Below are positions 52,261 to 60,547 of a DNA stretch of 64,000 nt, in pieces. How positions within the stretch are numbered: the first letter of the stretch is position 1; each line of letters begins with the position of its first letter. The DNA comes from Christensenella sp964494645. Its GTDB lineage: Bacteria > Bacillota > Clostridia > Christensenellales > Christensenellaceae. The DNA lies in the NCBI GenBank assembly GCA_964494645.1, contig CAZBSH010000004.1, positions 1 through 64,000 on the forward strand, given 5' to 3'. The notes beneath the pieces are model-generated. The model made no database searches. It was given only the letters and a program-made list of their open reading frames with translations, and was not told the origin of the DNA. A program made the translations under genes and the position numbers.

Positions 52261-53406
52261 ATGAAAAAAATCACGTTGGTGCTGGACGGTTCGGCAGACA
52301 GACCGAACGCGGCGCTCGACAATAAAACACCGCTGGAATATGCAAATACGCCAAATTTGGATGTGCTTTACAGAAAATCTTTGGCAGGCACATGCCTGAC
52401 GATCCCGGAGGGGCTGGAGGTGGGCAGTGCAGTCGCGAACTTAAGCCTTTTGGGATTTGACCCGCATACCTATCGCGGTCGGTCTATCATCGAGGCGGCT
52501 GGGCTCGGTTTGCCCATGAATGATAATGATTTATACATCCGCTGTAATCTTGTGACATTTGAAGGGGGCAGTTTCGAAGAGAGCCGCATCAAAAGCTATA
52601 GTGCATACGACATTGCAACACAGATCGCGGAGCCGGTAATGAAGGAGCTTGCGGCGGCGGTGTATGACGAGCAATATCAGTTGATTTATTGCGGATCGTT
52701 CCGAAATACGCTGATCGTGAAAGATGGGAAAAACCTGTATCCGCTGGGGCTTGAGCCTGCACACGATATCATCGGGCAGGATATTGCGCCGTTTATCAAA
52801 ACGAGCGGCAAACAGGCGAAATTTTTTGAGCTGATGAAAGCGTCGTATGATTTTATGCAGGATAAGGAAATTGCGGCGAATGGGTTGTGGTTTTGGGGAG
52901 ATTCCATCATGCCCGAGATCAAGGGCGACGTTGCGGGACGCGTTGCGTTATCAGAAACGCTGCTGATGGACGGTATCACGACCATTGCGGGACTGCCGAA
53001 TATCGGAACGAAGCGCGAGGGGAGAAGTTTTGACGATTTTCTTGCCGAAAAACTGGAAAAATCGATAAAGGCGGTGCGCGAATATGACGACATCTATGTG
53101 CACATTCAGGAAACGGATGATCTTTCGCACGAGCTCGAGCCGGTGGAAAAAATGAAAGCGATCGAATCGATAGACCGTGTGTTTTTGAAAGGATTTCTTG
53201 CTTCGATGGAGGACGATTATACGCTTAGTATCGCGTCGGATCACTTTACATTTTCGGATACGGGCGCGCACGGGGCAGAGCCGGTGCCGTTCTTGTTTTA
53301 TGATTCTACGAATGAGCGGGAACAGGACGGGCGTTTTACAGAGCAGGATTGTCGTGATAAAAATTATTGCGTGACGGCGGAGCAACTAAAAGCAAAACAA
53401 AAATAA
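52261..53406 (+). CDS. apgM: Archaeal-type cofactor-independent phosphoglycerate mutase
   Basis: Alkaline-phosphatase-superfamily enzyme that interconverts 3- and 2-phosphoglycerate; 381 residues from the ATG at 52261 (AGGAGAGG upstream). Motifs: LVLDGSADRPNAALDNKTPL, the loop GSAVANLSLLGFDP with the nucleophilic Ser region, YRGRSIIEAAGLG, HIQETDDLSHELEP and the C-terminal metal site ASDHFTFSDTGAHGAEPVPF. A related subfamily was proposed as alternative homoserine kinases, so that is the main alternative. It has its own promoter within the end of the ATPase gene. Confidence 0.87.
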   Translation: MKKITLVLDGSADRPNAALDNKTPLEYANTPNLDVLYRKSLAGTCLTIPEGLEVGSAVANLSLLGFDPHTYRGRSIIEAAGLGLPMNDNDLYIRCNLVTFEGGSFEESRIKSYSAYDIATQIAEPVMKELAAAVYDEQYQLIYCGSFRNTLIVKDGKNLYPLGLEPAHDIIGQDIAPFIKTSGKQAKFFELMKASYDFMQDKEIAANGLWFWGDSIMPEIKGDVAGRVALSETLLMDGITTIAGLPNIGTKREGRSFDDFLAEKLEKSIKAVREYDDIYVHIQETDDLSHELEPVEKMKAIESIDRVFLKGFLASMEDDYTLSIASDHFTFSDTGAHGAEPVPFLFYDSTNEREQDGRFTEQDCRDKNYCVTAEQLKAKQK

Positions 53407-53415
53407 TATTTTTGC

Positions 53416-53444
53416 TTGACAGATAAAAAGTCGTCTGGTAAAAT
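53416..53444 (+). promoter_or_regulatory. Promoter of the T-box/trpB transcript
   Basis: TTGACA at 53416-53421 and TAAAAT at 53439-53444 with a 17-bp spacer. Confidence 0.75.
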
Positions 53445-53450
53445 ACAAAA

Positions 53451-53733
53451 CCATAAGAGATAAACCAACGATTCAGAGGAGTAACCGGGAAAACCGCTTT
53501 TAAGAGAGCGATGGATGGTGGGATCATCGCAGCACAGGATTTTCGGTGAATGGACTGATGAGGGCAGGGAGAAAAGTCGTATGACTGAGTAATACCTGAC
53601 GGATTCCCACCGTTATGAGGGACGACAGTTGTTGGACTGTTATGAGGAGGGCGTATCATACGTCAATTTAGGTGGCACCGCAGAAGTTTTGTAAGCTTTT
53701 GTCCTAGGAATACTGGGATAAAAGCTTTTTTTA
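53451..53733 (+). promoter_or_regulatory. T-box riboswitch, tryptophan-specific
   Basis: All typical parts are visible. Stem I opens with GAGGAGTAACC and has AGAGAGCGATGGATGGTGG. The specifier position follows GGTGAA and reads TGG (53551-53553), the Trp codon, with ACTGATGAG after it. The T-box itself, TTTAGGTGGCACCGC, is at 53668-53682. A terminator follows: AAGCTTTTGTCC (53694 onward) pairs with GGGATAAAAGCTT, then a long T-run. Uncharged tRNA-Trp would stabilise the antiterminator and turn on the downstream trpB genes. No ORF is present in the 407-bp gap. Confidence 0.93.
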
Positions 53734-53813
53734 TCCCGTAAAATAGTAAGGCGCGTCCTATCCCGGAATACGGGGAAGACGGCTTGATAAAAATTTGAAG
53801 GGAGAACAAAACA

Positions 53814-55181
53814 ATGGTAAAAGTTCCGCACAGACTCTATTTAACAGAAGACGAGATGCCAAAACAGTGGTACAATATGCGCGCGGATATGAAAGAGTTG
53901 CCTGAACCGATGATCAATCCGGCGACAATGCAGCCGGCAACGCAGGAGGATCTCTATCCGGTATTTTGTAAGAAGTTGGCGCATCAGGAAATGGACAATG
54001 AAACGCGGTATGTGGATATTCCCGAAGGAATACTGGAAATGTACAAGGTGTATCGTCCCTCCCCGCTGATCAGAGCCTATCATCTGGAACAAGCGCTGGA
54101 CACGACGGCGAAGATCTATTACAAATTTGAGGGAAATAATACGTCAGGCAGCCATAAATTGAATTCAGCGATCGCGCAGGCGTATTATGCTAAGGATCAA
54201 GGTCTTATGGGACTGACAACGGAGACGGGCGCAGGACAGTGGGGTACGGCGCTCGCGGAAGCGTGTTCTTACTTTGGCTTGCCGCTGACGGTATTTATGG
54301 TAAAGGTGTCATACGAGCAGAAGCCGTTCAGAAAAGCGGTTATGCAAACGTTTGACGCAGATGTGATTGCAAGCCCAAGCGATACGACACAAATCGGCAG
54401 GAAGATCTTAGCGGAAAATCCGGGGACGGGTGGAAGTCTGGGATGCGCGATTTCAGAAGCGGTAGAAAAAGCCGTTAGTACGGAGGGATATCGCTATGTG
54501 CTTGGTTCGGTACTGAATCAAGTGTTGCTGCATCAGTCGATCATCGGGTTGGAATCAAAAATTGCGATGGAAAAGCTGGACGAATATCCGGACGTTGTGA
54601 TTGGATGCGCGGGCGGCGGGTCTAACCTTGGCGGGTTGATCGCTCCGTTCATGCGCGATAAACTCACCGGAAAGGCGGATCCGCGGATCGTTGCGGTAGA
54701 GCCTGCATCGTGCCCGTCGTTTACGCGCGGGAAATACGCGTACGATTTCTGTGATACGGGGAAGATAACGCCAATGGCAAAGATGTATACACTGGGCAGC
54801 GGCTTTATGCCTTCTGCCAACCATGCGGGCGGGCTGCGCTATCATGGTATGTCGCCAATACTATCCAAGCTGTATCATGATGGTTACATGGAAGCTGTGG
54901 CAGTGGAGCAAAGCAAGGTATTTGAAGCAGCAGTGCTTTTCGCGAAAAAGGAAACGATTTTGCCTGCGCCCGAATCTGCGCATGCGATTCGCGCGGCGAT
55001 TGATGAGGCGCTAAGATGCAAAGAATCCGGCGAGGCAAAAACGATCCTCTTTGGGCTTACGGGAACGGGCTATTTTGATATGACGGCATACGAAGCGTTC
55101 CACGATGGAAAAATGAGCGATTATATTCCTACAGATGAAGAGCTTCAGAAGGGCTTTGACAGCCTTCCCCGGATGCCGTAA
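53814..55181 (+). CDS. trpB: TrpB2-type tryptophan synthase beta-like protein
   Basis: PLP enzyme of 455 residues, in the trpB-related (TrpB2) branch: an N-terminal extension with TEDEMPKQWYNMRADM, PTPL-like RPSPLIRAYHLE, PLP Lys in TSGSHKLNSAIAQAYYA, TGAGQWGTALAEACSYFG, GCAGGGSNLGGLIAPF and the C-terminal AHAIRAAIDEALRC. TrpB2 proteins usually work without TrpA and condense indole with serine. It lies directly behind the Trp T-box, so it is expressed on tryptophan starvation. A second, TrpB1-type gene follows. Confidence 0.92.
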   Translation: MVKVPHRLYLTEDEMPKQWYNMRADMKELPEPMINPATMQPATQEDLYPVFCKKLAHQEMDNETRYVDIPEGILEMYKVYRPSPLIRAYHLEQALDTTAKIYYKFEGNNTSGSHKLNSAIAQAYYAKDQGLMGLTTETGAGQWGTALAEACSYFGLPLTVFMVKVSYEQKPFRKAVMQTFDADVIASPSDTTQIGRKILAENPGTGGSLGCAISEAVEKAVSTEGYRYVLGSVLNQVLLHQSIIGLESKIAMEKLDEYPDVVIGCAGGGSNLGGLIAPFMRDKLTGKADPRIVAVEPASCPSFTRGKYAYDFCDTGKITPMAKMYTLGSGFMPSANHAGGLRYHGMSPILSKLYHDGYMEAVAVEQSKVFEAAVLFAKKETILPAPESAHAIRAAIDEALRCKESGEAKTILFGLTGTGYFDMTAYEAFHDGKMSDYIPTDEELQKGFDSLPRMP

Positions 55182-55197
55182 ACAAAGAGAACGGGTG

Positions 55198-55226
55198 TTT
55201 ACAAATAGGCGGGGGACGTTTATAAT
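55198..55226 (+). promoter_or_regulatory. Internal promoter before the second trpB
   Basis: TTTACA at 55198-55203, 17-bp spacer, perfect TATAAT at 55221-55226. The second trpB can therefore be transcribed without the T-box. Confidence 0.65.
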
Positions 55227-55260
55227 GAAATTAGTCGGCAAGATACCGGCATAGAATAGC

Positions 55261-55276
55261 GGGGGAACGTTCCCCC
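55261..55276. repeat. Perfect 16-bp palindrome in the trpB-trpB gap
   Basis: GGGGGAACGTTCCCCC reads the same on both strands and can form a 6-bp hairpin with ACGT loop. No T-run follows. It may be an operator or an RNA hairpin; the binding protein is unknown. Confidence 0.5.
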
Positions 55277-55322
55277 TGAGTAGAGGGCAAAGGTCCATAG
55301 AATAGAAAGGAAGAGAATAGTG

Positions 55323-56537
55323 ATGGATTATAGAACCTATTTGAAGAATTACCCGGACGAAAACGGAAAATTTGGCGAGTACGGCGGGGCGATTTTGCCG
55401 CCGGAGCTTGTTCCCGCGTTTGAAGAAATTACGGAAGCGTACGAGACGATATGCAATTCCGCGCAGTTTATCAATGAACTGAGGCGTATTCGCCGTGAAT
55501 TTCAGGGACGACCTACGCCGGTATACCACTGCGAGCGCTTGTCGCGGATATTGGGCAGGGTGCAGATTTATTTGAAGCGTGAGGATCTTAACCATACGGG
55601 TGCGCATAAATTGAATCATTGCATGGGCGAAGGATTGCTCGCAAAATATATGGGCAAGAAAAAGCTGATTGCGGAAACGGGCGCAGGGCAGCACGGCGTT
55701 GCGCTTGCAACGGCGGCGGCATTTTTTGGTTTGGAATGTGAGATACATATGGGCGAAGTTGATATTGCAAAGCAAGCGCCCAATGTAACAAGAATGAAAA
55801 TACTGGGCGCGAAGGTCGTACCGGTGTCGCGCGGTGCGGCGACGCTCAAGGAAGCGGTTGATTCTGCGTTTGAGGCATATGCAAGAGATTATAAGGACGC
55901 GATTTATTGTATTGGCAGCGCGGTAGGACCGCATCCGTTCCCCATGATGGTACGTGATTTTCAGACGGTTGTCGGGCAGGAGGCGCGCGAGCAGTTTCTT
56001 GACATGACGGGAAATTTGCCGGATGCGATTTGTGCATGTGTGGGCGGCGGTAGTAATTCGCTGGGGTTGTTCATGCCGTTCCTTGATGATCCGGTAGAAA
56101 TTTATGGCGTGGAGCCTATGGGCAGAGGATCGAATGTAGGGGATCATGCCGCTACGATCACATATGGTAAAAAAGGAACGCTTCACGGATTTGAAAGCTA
56201 CCTTTTGCAGGATGAGGCGGGCGAGGCTGCGCCGGTGTATTCGGTGGCCAGTGGACTGGATTATCCGTCGGTAGGACCGGAGCACGCATTTTTGCATGAT
56301 CTTGGGCGCGTGCACTACGTGAGCGCGACAGACGACGAAACGATGGAAGCGTTTTTTAAGCTTTCGCGCTATGAGGGGATCATTCCCGCAATCGAGAGCG
56401 CGCATGCCATTGCGTATGCAATGAGATATGCGAAGGAAAATAAAAAAGGTTCTATCCTCGTCAATTGCAGTGGCAGAGGTGATAAGGATATCGACTATGT
56501 CGTGGAAAAATACGGGTACGGAGAACAGTATGAATAA
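55323..56537 (+). CDS. trpB: Tryptophan synthase beta chain (TrpB1-like)
   Basis: A 404-residue PLP enzyme with the classic TrpB order: FGEYGGAILPPELVPAFEE, RPTPVYHCERLS, the PLP Lys in NHTGAHKLNHCMGEGLLAKY, AETGAGQHGVALATAAA, GSAVGPHPFPMMVRDFQTVV, ACVGGGSNSLGLFMPFL, GLDYPSVGPEHAFLHD and AHAIAYAMRYA. GTG at 55320 is an alternative start one codon upstream; AGGAAG is near both. No trpA is adjacent, so it may also use free indole. It ends with a terminator. Confidence 0.93.
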   Translation: MDYRTYLKNYPDENGKFGEYGGAILPPELVPAFEEITEAYETICNSAQFINELRRIRREFQGRPTPVYHCERLSRILGRVQIYLKREDLNHTGAHKLNHCMGEGLLAKYMGKKKLIAETGAGQHGVALATAAAFFGLECEIHMGEVDIAKQAPNVTRMKILGAKVVPVSRGAATLKEAVDSAFEAYARDYKDAIYCIGSAVGPHPFPMMVRDFQTVVGQEAREQFLDMTGNLPDAICACVGGGSNSLGLFMPFLDDPVEIYGVEPMGRGSNVGDHAATITYGKKGTLHGFESYLLQDEAGEAAPVYSVASGLDYPSVGPEHAFLHDLGRVHYVSATDDETMEAFFKLSRYEGIIPAIESAHAIAYAMRYAKENKKGSILVNCSGRGDKDIDYVVEKYGYGEQYE

Positions 56538-56549
56538 AGAATAAACGAG

Positions 56550-56584
56550 AGACCGCTGGGGGTGAGCCGGGCGGTCTTTTTTTT
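56550..56584 (+). terminator. Intrinsic terminator after the trpB genes
   Basis: AGACCGC and GCGGTCT pair around a GC-rich 14-base loop, followed by a run of eight Ts. Confidence 0.8.
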
Positions 56585-56656
56585 ATTTTAAGATTTTTGA
56601 ATGGATTTGGCAGTGTGAATCGTATTTAATATGAAACAATAATAAGGAGGTTTTTT

Positions 56657-57299
56657 ATGAAGAGAAGATGGAGTGTTTTATTGGGAGTGGTTTTAACCGG
56701 TGTGCTTATGCTTTCGGCAACAACTGCGTTTGCGGTAGGTCCGCATAATGGAGGAGGCAGACACTGTCAGGCAGATTCCGGCTATGTTCCCTGTTATTAT
56801 GCAACGCAAGCGGGTGCGGGCAAAACCGCTAATGCGCAACCCTCGGCAAATAACGGAAATAACACGCAGGGAAATGCAATATGTCCTTATCATGAGCAAT
56901 GTCCGCAGGACTGCGCGTGGTATAATAACAATGCGCAACCTCCGGCAAATAACGGAAATAACACGCAGGGAAATGCAATATGTCCTTATCATGAGCANNN
57001 NNNNNNNNNNNNNNNNNNNNNNNNNNNNNNNNNNNNNNNNNNNNNNNNNNNNNNNNNNNNNNNNNNNNNNNNNNNNNNNNNNNNNNNNNNNNNNNNNATG
57101 TCCGCAGGACTGCATGTGGTATAATAACAACGGCGGATGTCCTGCCTATGATGCGCAGACAGGGACATGTTCTAACCATGACGGAACTTATTGCAACCGT
57201 GTGAGCAACTCGTCGGGACAGGGATCCGGAGCCGCACAGCCGCGCACCGGTGGGGGTTCTCATCATCGCTCGGGTGGTCATCACGGAGGACGCCGCTAA
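56657..57299 (+). CDS. Secreted cysteine-rich tandem-repeat protein (interrupted by an assembly gap)
   Basis: Starts with a signal peptide (LLGVVLTGVLMLSATTAFAV). The mature part has 33-residue repeats built around NNGNNTQGNAICPYHEQCPQ with DCAWYNN, so a C-x2-H-x2-C-x3-C pattern recurs. The last part is CPQDCMWYNNNGGCPAYDAQ then a His/Gly-rich end (SHHRSGGHHGGRR). The run of 100 Ns shifts the apparent frame, but the bases flanking it join exactly in repeat phase, so the real gap is likely a multiple of 99 bp and the gene is intact. Cys and His content suggests metal or thiol chemistry at the surface. An ECF sigma factor gene follows 21 bp later. Confidence 0.75.
56831..57114 (+). repeat. 99-bp tandem repeat, collapsed in the assembly
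   Basis: AATGCGCAACC recurs at 56831 and 56930, giving a 99-bp period. The second copy runs into the N-run at 56998 and resumes after it at 57098 at exactly the next base of the unit (CATGAGCA then ATGTCCGCAGG). Copy number in the genome is unknown. Confidence 0.85.
56998..57097. other. Assembly gap of 100 Ns
   Basis: Exactly 100 N bases, a default gap size used when the true length is unknown. It lies within the tandem repeat. Confidence 0.98.
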
Positions 57300-57320
57300 G
57301 TAAATCGAGCGGAGTAGTCT

Positions 57321-57797
57321 ATGAAAAGCGAAGCGGAAATCAAATATGCTTTGGAATGTTATGCTGATATGATCCGCAGGATATGTTTTGTGTACCTGAA
57401 AAACGAACACGATTGTGAGGATGTTTTTCAGGAGGTATTCATCAAGTATGCGACAAACCAAAAGCGATTTACAAATCAAGAACACGAAAAGGCATGGATG
57501 ATCCGCGTGAGCATCAATCGCTGTAAGGATCTCGTCAAGCGGTCTTATAAAAAAGACAGACCGCTTGACGAGGTATACGCTATGACAAAAGAAGCAGGGG
57601 AGCAGCAAGAGGTCCTGATGGCTGTAGGCGGGCTTCCGGAAAACTACAGGACGGTGGTTTATCTTCATTATTATGAAGGGTATACTGCGCCGCAGATCGG
57701 TAAGCTGATCCATAAAAATACAAACACAGTGTATACATGGCTTGGAAGAGCAAAAGAAGCGTTAAAAGAAAAGCTGGGAGGTGAGGCAAGTGTATGA
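57321..57797 (+). CDS. ECF-type RNA polymerase sigma factor
   Basis: A 158-residue sigma-70-family factor with region 2 (residues about 5-70: DMIRRICFVYLKNEHDCEDV then FQEVFIKYA, AWMIRVSINRCKDLVKR) and region 4 (about 100-150: LPENYRTVVYLHYYEGYTAP, then QIGKLIHKNTNTVYTWLGRA). It lacks regions 1 and 3, as ECF factors do. The anti-sigma-like gene overlaps its 3' end. It probably controls this cluster, including the repeat protein. Confidence 0.93.
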   Translation: MKSEAEIKYALECYADMIRRICFVYLKNEHDCEDVFQEVFIKYATNQKRFTNQEHEKAWMIRVSINRCKDLVKRSYKKDRPLDEVYAMTKEAGEQQEVLMAVGGLPENYRTVVYLHYYEGYTAPQIGKLIHKNTNTVYTWLGRAKEALKEKLGGEASV

Positions 57798-58578
57798 AGA
57801 AAAAATCAAACACGCGTTTGACGAGATCAAAGCTTCGGATGCGCTGAAACAAAAAACAGAAAGTGCTGTACTTGCCGCATCTACATCAAAAAAGAAAAAA
57901 CCGTTAAGAATGATGGGGACGCTTGCGGCAGCCGCAGCGGCGTTGGTCTTGGTGTTTGCCGGTTATAGTTTGTATATGCAGCCGACGGCATATATCGGCG
58001 TGGACGTCAACCCGAGCGTAGAGCTTAGCCTTAACAGGGAAAATAAGGTGCTAAGCGCGCAAGCGTATAATGAAGATGGAAAAAGGATACTCGAGAATAT
58101 TGATCTGAAAGGATTGTATTATCAAGAGGCGATCGATGTATTGCTGAAGCAGGAACGGATCGATGGATATCTTGATGGGGATGTTTATGCTGTGTTCTCT
58201 ATACAAAGCGATGATGAGGCACAAGAACAGTTGCTGATGGATGGGACAAAACAGTACACAAATACAAACGGAATGCAGACAGAATATATCACAGTCAGTG
58301 GACAAGAGAGGCAGGAGGCACATGCACATGGGATGTCTCAGGGCAGATATAAAAAAGCTTTAGAGTTACAGGCGGTGGATCCTTCTGTTTCGTTGGAAGA
58401 TTGTATGCATATGAGCATGCATGAGTTGAACGCAAAGATCGCAGCCTGCGCACAGGGACACGAAGAGTACGGTGAAGGCGGGAATGACAGTGCATTGCAA
58501 AATGGGCAGGGACATGGCCGGGGACATGGTCAGGGGAACGGCCAAGGAATGCAGCATGGGAAAGGTCACGCAGAATAA
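57790..58578 (+). CDS. RsgI-like membrane anti-sigma protein with His/Gly-rich tail
   Basis: A 262-residue single-pass membrane protein. GTG at 57790 is preferred (GGGAGG 8 bp upstream, inside the sigma gene). Residues about 1-35 are cytoplasmic and could bind the sigma factor, a membrane helix lies about 40-60, and the outer part begins with AYIGVDVNPSVELSLNREN, the RsgI-type conserved segment. The tail after about residue 215 is rich in Gly, His, Gln and Asn (GQGHGRGHGQGNGQG). RsgI proteins normally partner SigI; here the partner is an ECF factor. The His-rich tail suggests metal sensing (inference). Confidence 0.8.
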   Translation: MYEEKIKHAFDEIKASDALKQKTESAVLAASTSKKKKPLRMMGTLAAAAAALVLVFAGYSLYMQPTAYIGVDVNPSVELSLNRENKVLSAQAYNEDGKRILENIDLKGLYYQEAIDVLLKQERIDGYLDGDVYAVFSIQSDDEAQEQLLMDGTKQYTNTNGMQTEYITVSGQERQEAHAHGMSQGRYKKALELQAVDPSVSLEDCMHMSMHELNAKIAACAQGHEEYGEGGNDSALQNGQGHGRGHGQGNGQGMQHGKGHAE

Positions 58579-58585
58579 AAGAGTG

Positions 58586-58618
58586 AAAAAAGCCACGGAT
58601 TTGTCTCGTGGCTTTTTT
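58586..58618 (+). terminator. Intrinsic terminator
   Basis: AAAAAGCCACG and CGTGGCTTTTTT pair around GATTTGTCT, followed by a T-run. It ends the sigma/anti-sigma operon. Confidence 0.88.
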
Positions 58619-58685
58619 ATTGCCGTTGCAAAGCGATGAGATTTCGCGTAGAATGGTTTCATGTAAGGATAACCTAGGGGGACAC

Positions 58686-60221
58686 ATGAAAAAAATTCTT
58701 AGCTTTTTTACAAGCCGATTGTTTATCGTATTTGCTTTGATCGCTGTGCAGGCACTTATCATTATCAGTATTTTTTATTACTTTGATGAAGAATCCAAAA
58801 TGCTGCAGACTATTTTCTTTGTTTTAAGTTTGATTATGGCGCTGTATATTGTCAATAAACGGCAGAATGCGTCTTACAAGCTTGCGTGGATCATACCGAT
58901 CCTCGTGCTGCCACTTTTAGGGATTCTGTTGTATTTCTTTTTTAGCCAACGTAAAATCACAAAAAAAATGCGTTTGAAGGCAAAAGAGATTTATGAAAAG
59001 ACCAGTTGTCTTCTGGAGCAGGATCCGGAGGTGATGAACAGGTTGGAAGAAGAGGATATGGGCGCCATGCGGCAAGCGGATTATATTCGCCGTTCTAATA
59101 TGTTCCCCGTCTGGCAGAAAACGCAGACACAATATTTCCCCAGCGGGGAAGACTTTTTTGAACATCTTAAAACAGAGCTTGAAACAGCGGAACGATATAT
59201 TTTCATGGAATATTTTATCGTGGAAGAAGGCGTGATGTGGAACAGCATCCTCGATATCTTGAAACGCAAGGTAAGCGAAGGGATTGACGTGCGTTTTATG
59301 TATGATGATATGGGATGCGCGCGCACACTGCCCTTCCGGTACTATAAAAAGCTGCGTAATATGGGTATCAAGTGTATGGTGTTTAATACATTAAAGCCCG
59401 AGCTTTCGTCTATATTCAACAATCGTGACCACAGAAAGATCACGGTAATCGACGGACATACAGCGTTTTGCGGTGGCGCAAATCTTGCGGATGAGTATAT
59501 CAACGCTGTCGAACGGTTTGGTAAGTGGAAGGATGCCGCCGTGATGTTAAAGGGCGATGCTGCATGGTCATTTGCGATGATGTTTTTGCAGGCGTGGGAT
59601 TTTATGGTGGGAGAGGAAAACGATTGTGCCGCATTTTTACCCGAATCAAACGATGGGGAAAAGTATCGGACGGACGGATTTGTGCAGCCGTATTGTAATG
59701 ATCCGATGGATGATGAGTATATCAGTGAAAATGTTTATCTGAATATGATCACGCGAGCGGAAAAATATCTGTATATCAATACGCCGTATCTGATTCTTGA
59801 CAACGAACTGGTTGCGGCGCTTACCAACGCGGCAAAGAGCGGTGTTGACGTGCGTATAACGACGCCGCACATTCCGGACAAAAAGATGGTATTCTTGCTG
59901 ACGCGCGCGTATTATGAGCAATTATTGGAGGCGGGTGTGCGTATTTATGAGTATACGCCCGGTTTCATTCATTCCAAGACATTTGTGAGCGATGATAAAC
60001 TGGCTATCGTGGGGACGATCAATCTTGATTATCGAAGTTTGTTTTTGCATTACGAATGCGGGGTATGGATGTATGCGACATCATCTGTTCTGGCGGTAAA
60101 AGAGGATTATATGAACACTATGCCGTTATGTGAGGAGATTGACTATGAACAGGTGCATAGGCGTAAATGGTATATCAGGCTTATGCAGGCGGTATTGCGC
60201 GTATTTGCACCACTGATGTAG
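58686..60221 (+). CDS. cls: Cardiolipin synthase
   Basis: Phospholipase-D-family enzyme that joins phosphatidylglycerols to make cardiolipin; 511 residues from the ATG at 58686 (AGGGGG upstream). Two N-terminal helices (about 10-30, 35-55 and a third near 65-85) anchor it. Two HKD motifs are clear: HRKITVID in DHRKITVIDGHTAFCGGANL and HSKTFVSDDKLAIVGTINLD. It stands alone between two terminators. Confidence 0.94.
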   Translation: MKKILSFFTSRLFIVFALIAVQALIIISIFYYFDEESKMLQTIFFVLSLIMALYIVNKRQNASYKLAWIIPILVLPLLGILLYFFFSQRKITKKMRLKAKEIYEKTSCLLEQDPEVMNRLEEEDMGAMRQADYIRRSNMFPVWQKTQTQYFPSGEDFFEHLKTELETAERYIFMEYFIVEEGVMWNSILDILKRKVSEGIDVRFMYDDMGCARTLPFRYYKKLRNMGIKCMVFNTLKPELSSIFNNRDHRKITVIDGHTAFCGGANLADEYINAVERFGKWKDAAVMLKGDAAWSFAMMFLQAWDFMVGEENDCAAFLPESNDGEKYRTDGFVQPYCNDPMDDEYISENVYLNMITRAEKYLYINTPYLILDNELVAALTNAAKSGVDVRITTPHIPDKKMVFLLTRAYYEQLLEAGVRIYEYTPGFIHSKTFVSDDKLAIVGTINLDYRSLFLHYECGVWMYATSSVLAVKEDYMNTMPLCEEIDYEQVHRRKWYIRLMQAVLRVFAPLM

Positions 60222-60231
60222 CGTTTTATAC

Positions 60232-60266
60232 AAAGAGACCTCCTTTTAAAAAGGAGGTCTCTTTTA
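60232..60266 (+). terminator. Intrinsic terminator after cls
   Basis: AGAGACCTCCTTTT pairs perfectly with AAAAGGAGGTCTCT, followed by TTTT. Confidence 0.88.
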
Positions 60267-60378
60267 TAAAAATGGAGAGAAAAGAAAAAGCTATGTTATG
60301 ATCGTACTGTTATCTTTAATGTAGACTTGACCCGAACGGTATAAACATTAAAAACTTGAAAAAAATGGATATTTGATA

Positions 60379-60407
60379 TTGCTATCACAAAAAATGTGTA
60401 GTAGAAT
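60379..60407 (+). promoter_or_regulatory. pyrB: Candidate promoter of the pyrB-pyrI transcript
   Basis: TTGCTA at 60379-60384, 17-bp spacer, TAGAAT at 60402-60407. Confidence 0.5.
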
Positions 60408-60438
60408 AAGAAAAGCATAAATAACCTTTAAATTAGTA

Positions 60439-60520
60439 CAGAGAGGCTGATAAGGTTTGGGCATATCGTTACGCAAGGATACCGTCTTTCTGTCAAGTAC
60501 AGGGAGACGTTTTTTTATGC
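60439..60520 (+). promoter_or_regulatory. pyrB: PyrR-type attenuator upstream of pyrB
   Basis: CAGAGAGGCTGATAAGG at 60439-60455 matches the PyrR-binding loop consensus (CAGAGAGGCU, then AAGG). Downstream, CGTCTTTCTGT (60483-60493) pairs with ACAGGGAGACG (60499-60509) and eight Ts follow, forming a terminator. In Bacillus, PyrR bound with UMP favours termination. No pyrR gene is in the window. Confidence 0.8.
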
Positions 60521-60547
60521 AAACCGTAAAGAAACAGGGAGAAAACT

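Noticed and set aside
55011..56405. 464-codon open frame on the minus strand, opposite trpB
   Set aside because: Arg/His-rich translation with no recognisable motif and no ribosome site; it is a shadow of the trpB frame, which has full family motifs.
56998..57097. Apparent frameshift in the repeat protein
   Set aside because: Caused by the 100-N filler; the flanks join in phase with the 99-bp repeat.
56831..57114. Possible CRISPR-like repeat
   Set aside because: Units are 99 bp, directly abutting, in frame and coding; there are no spacers and no cas genes.
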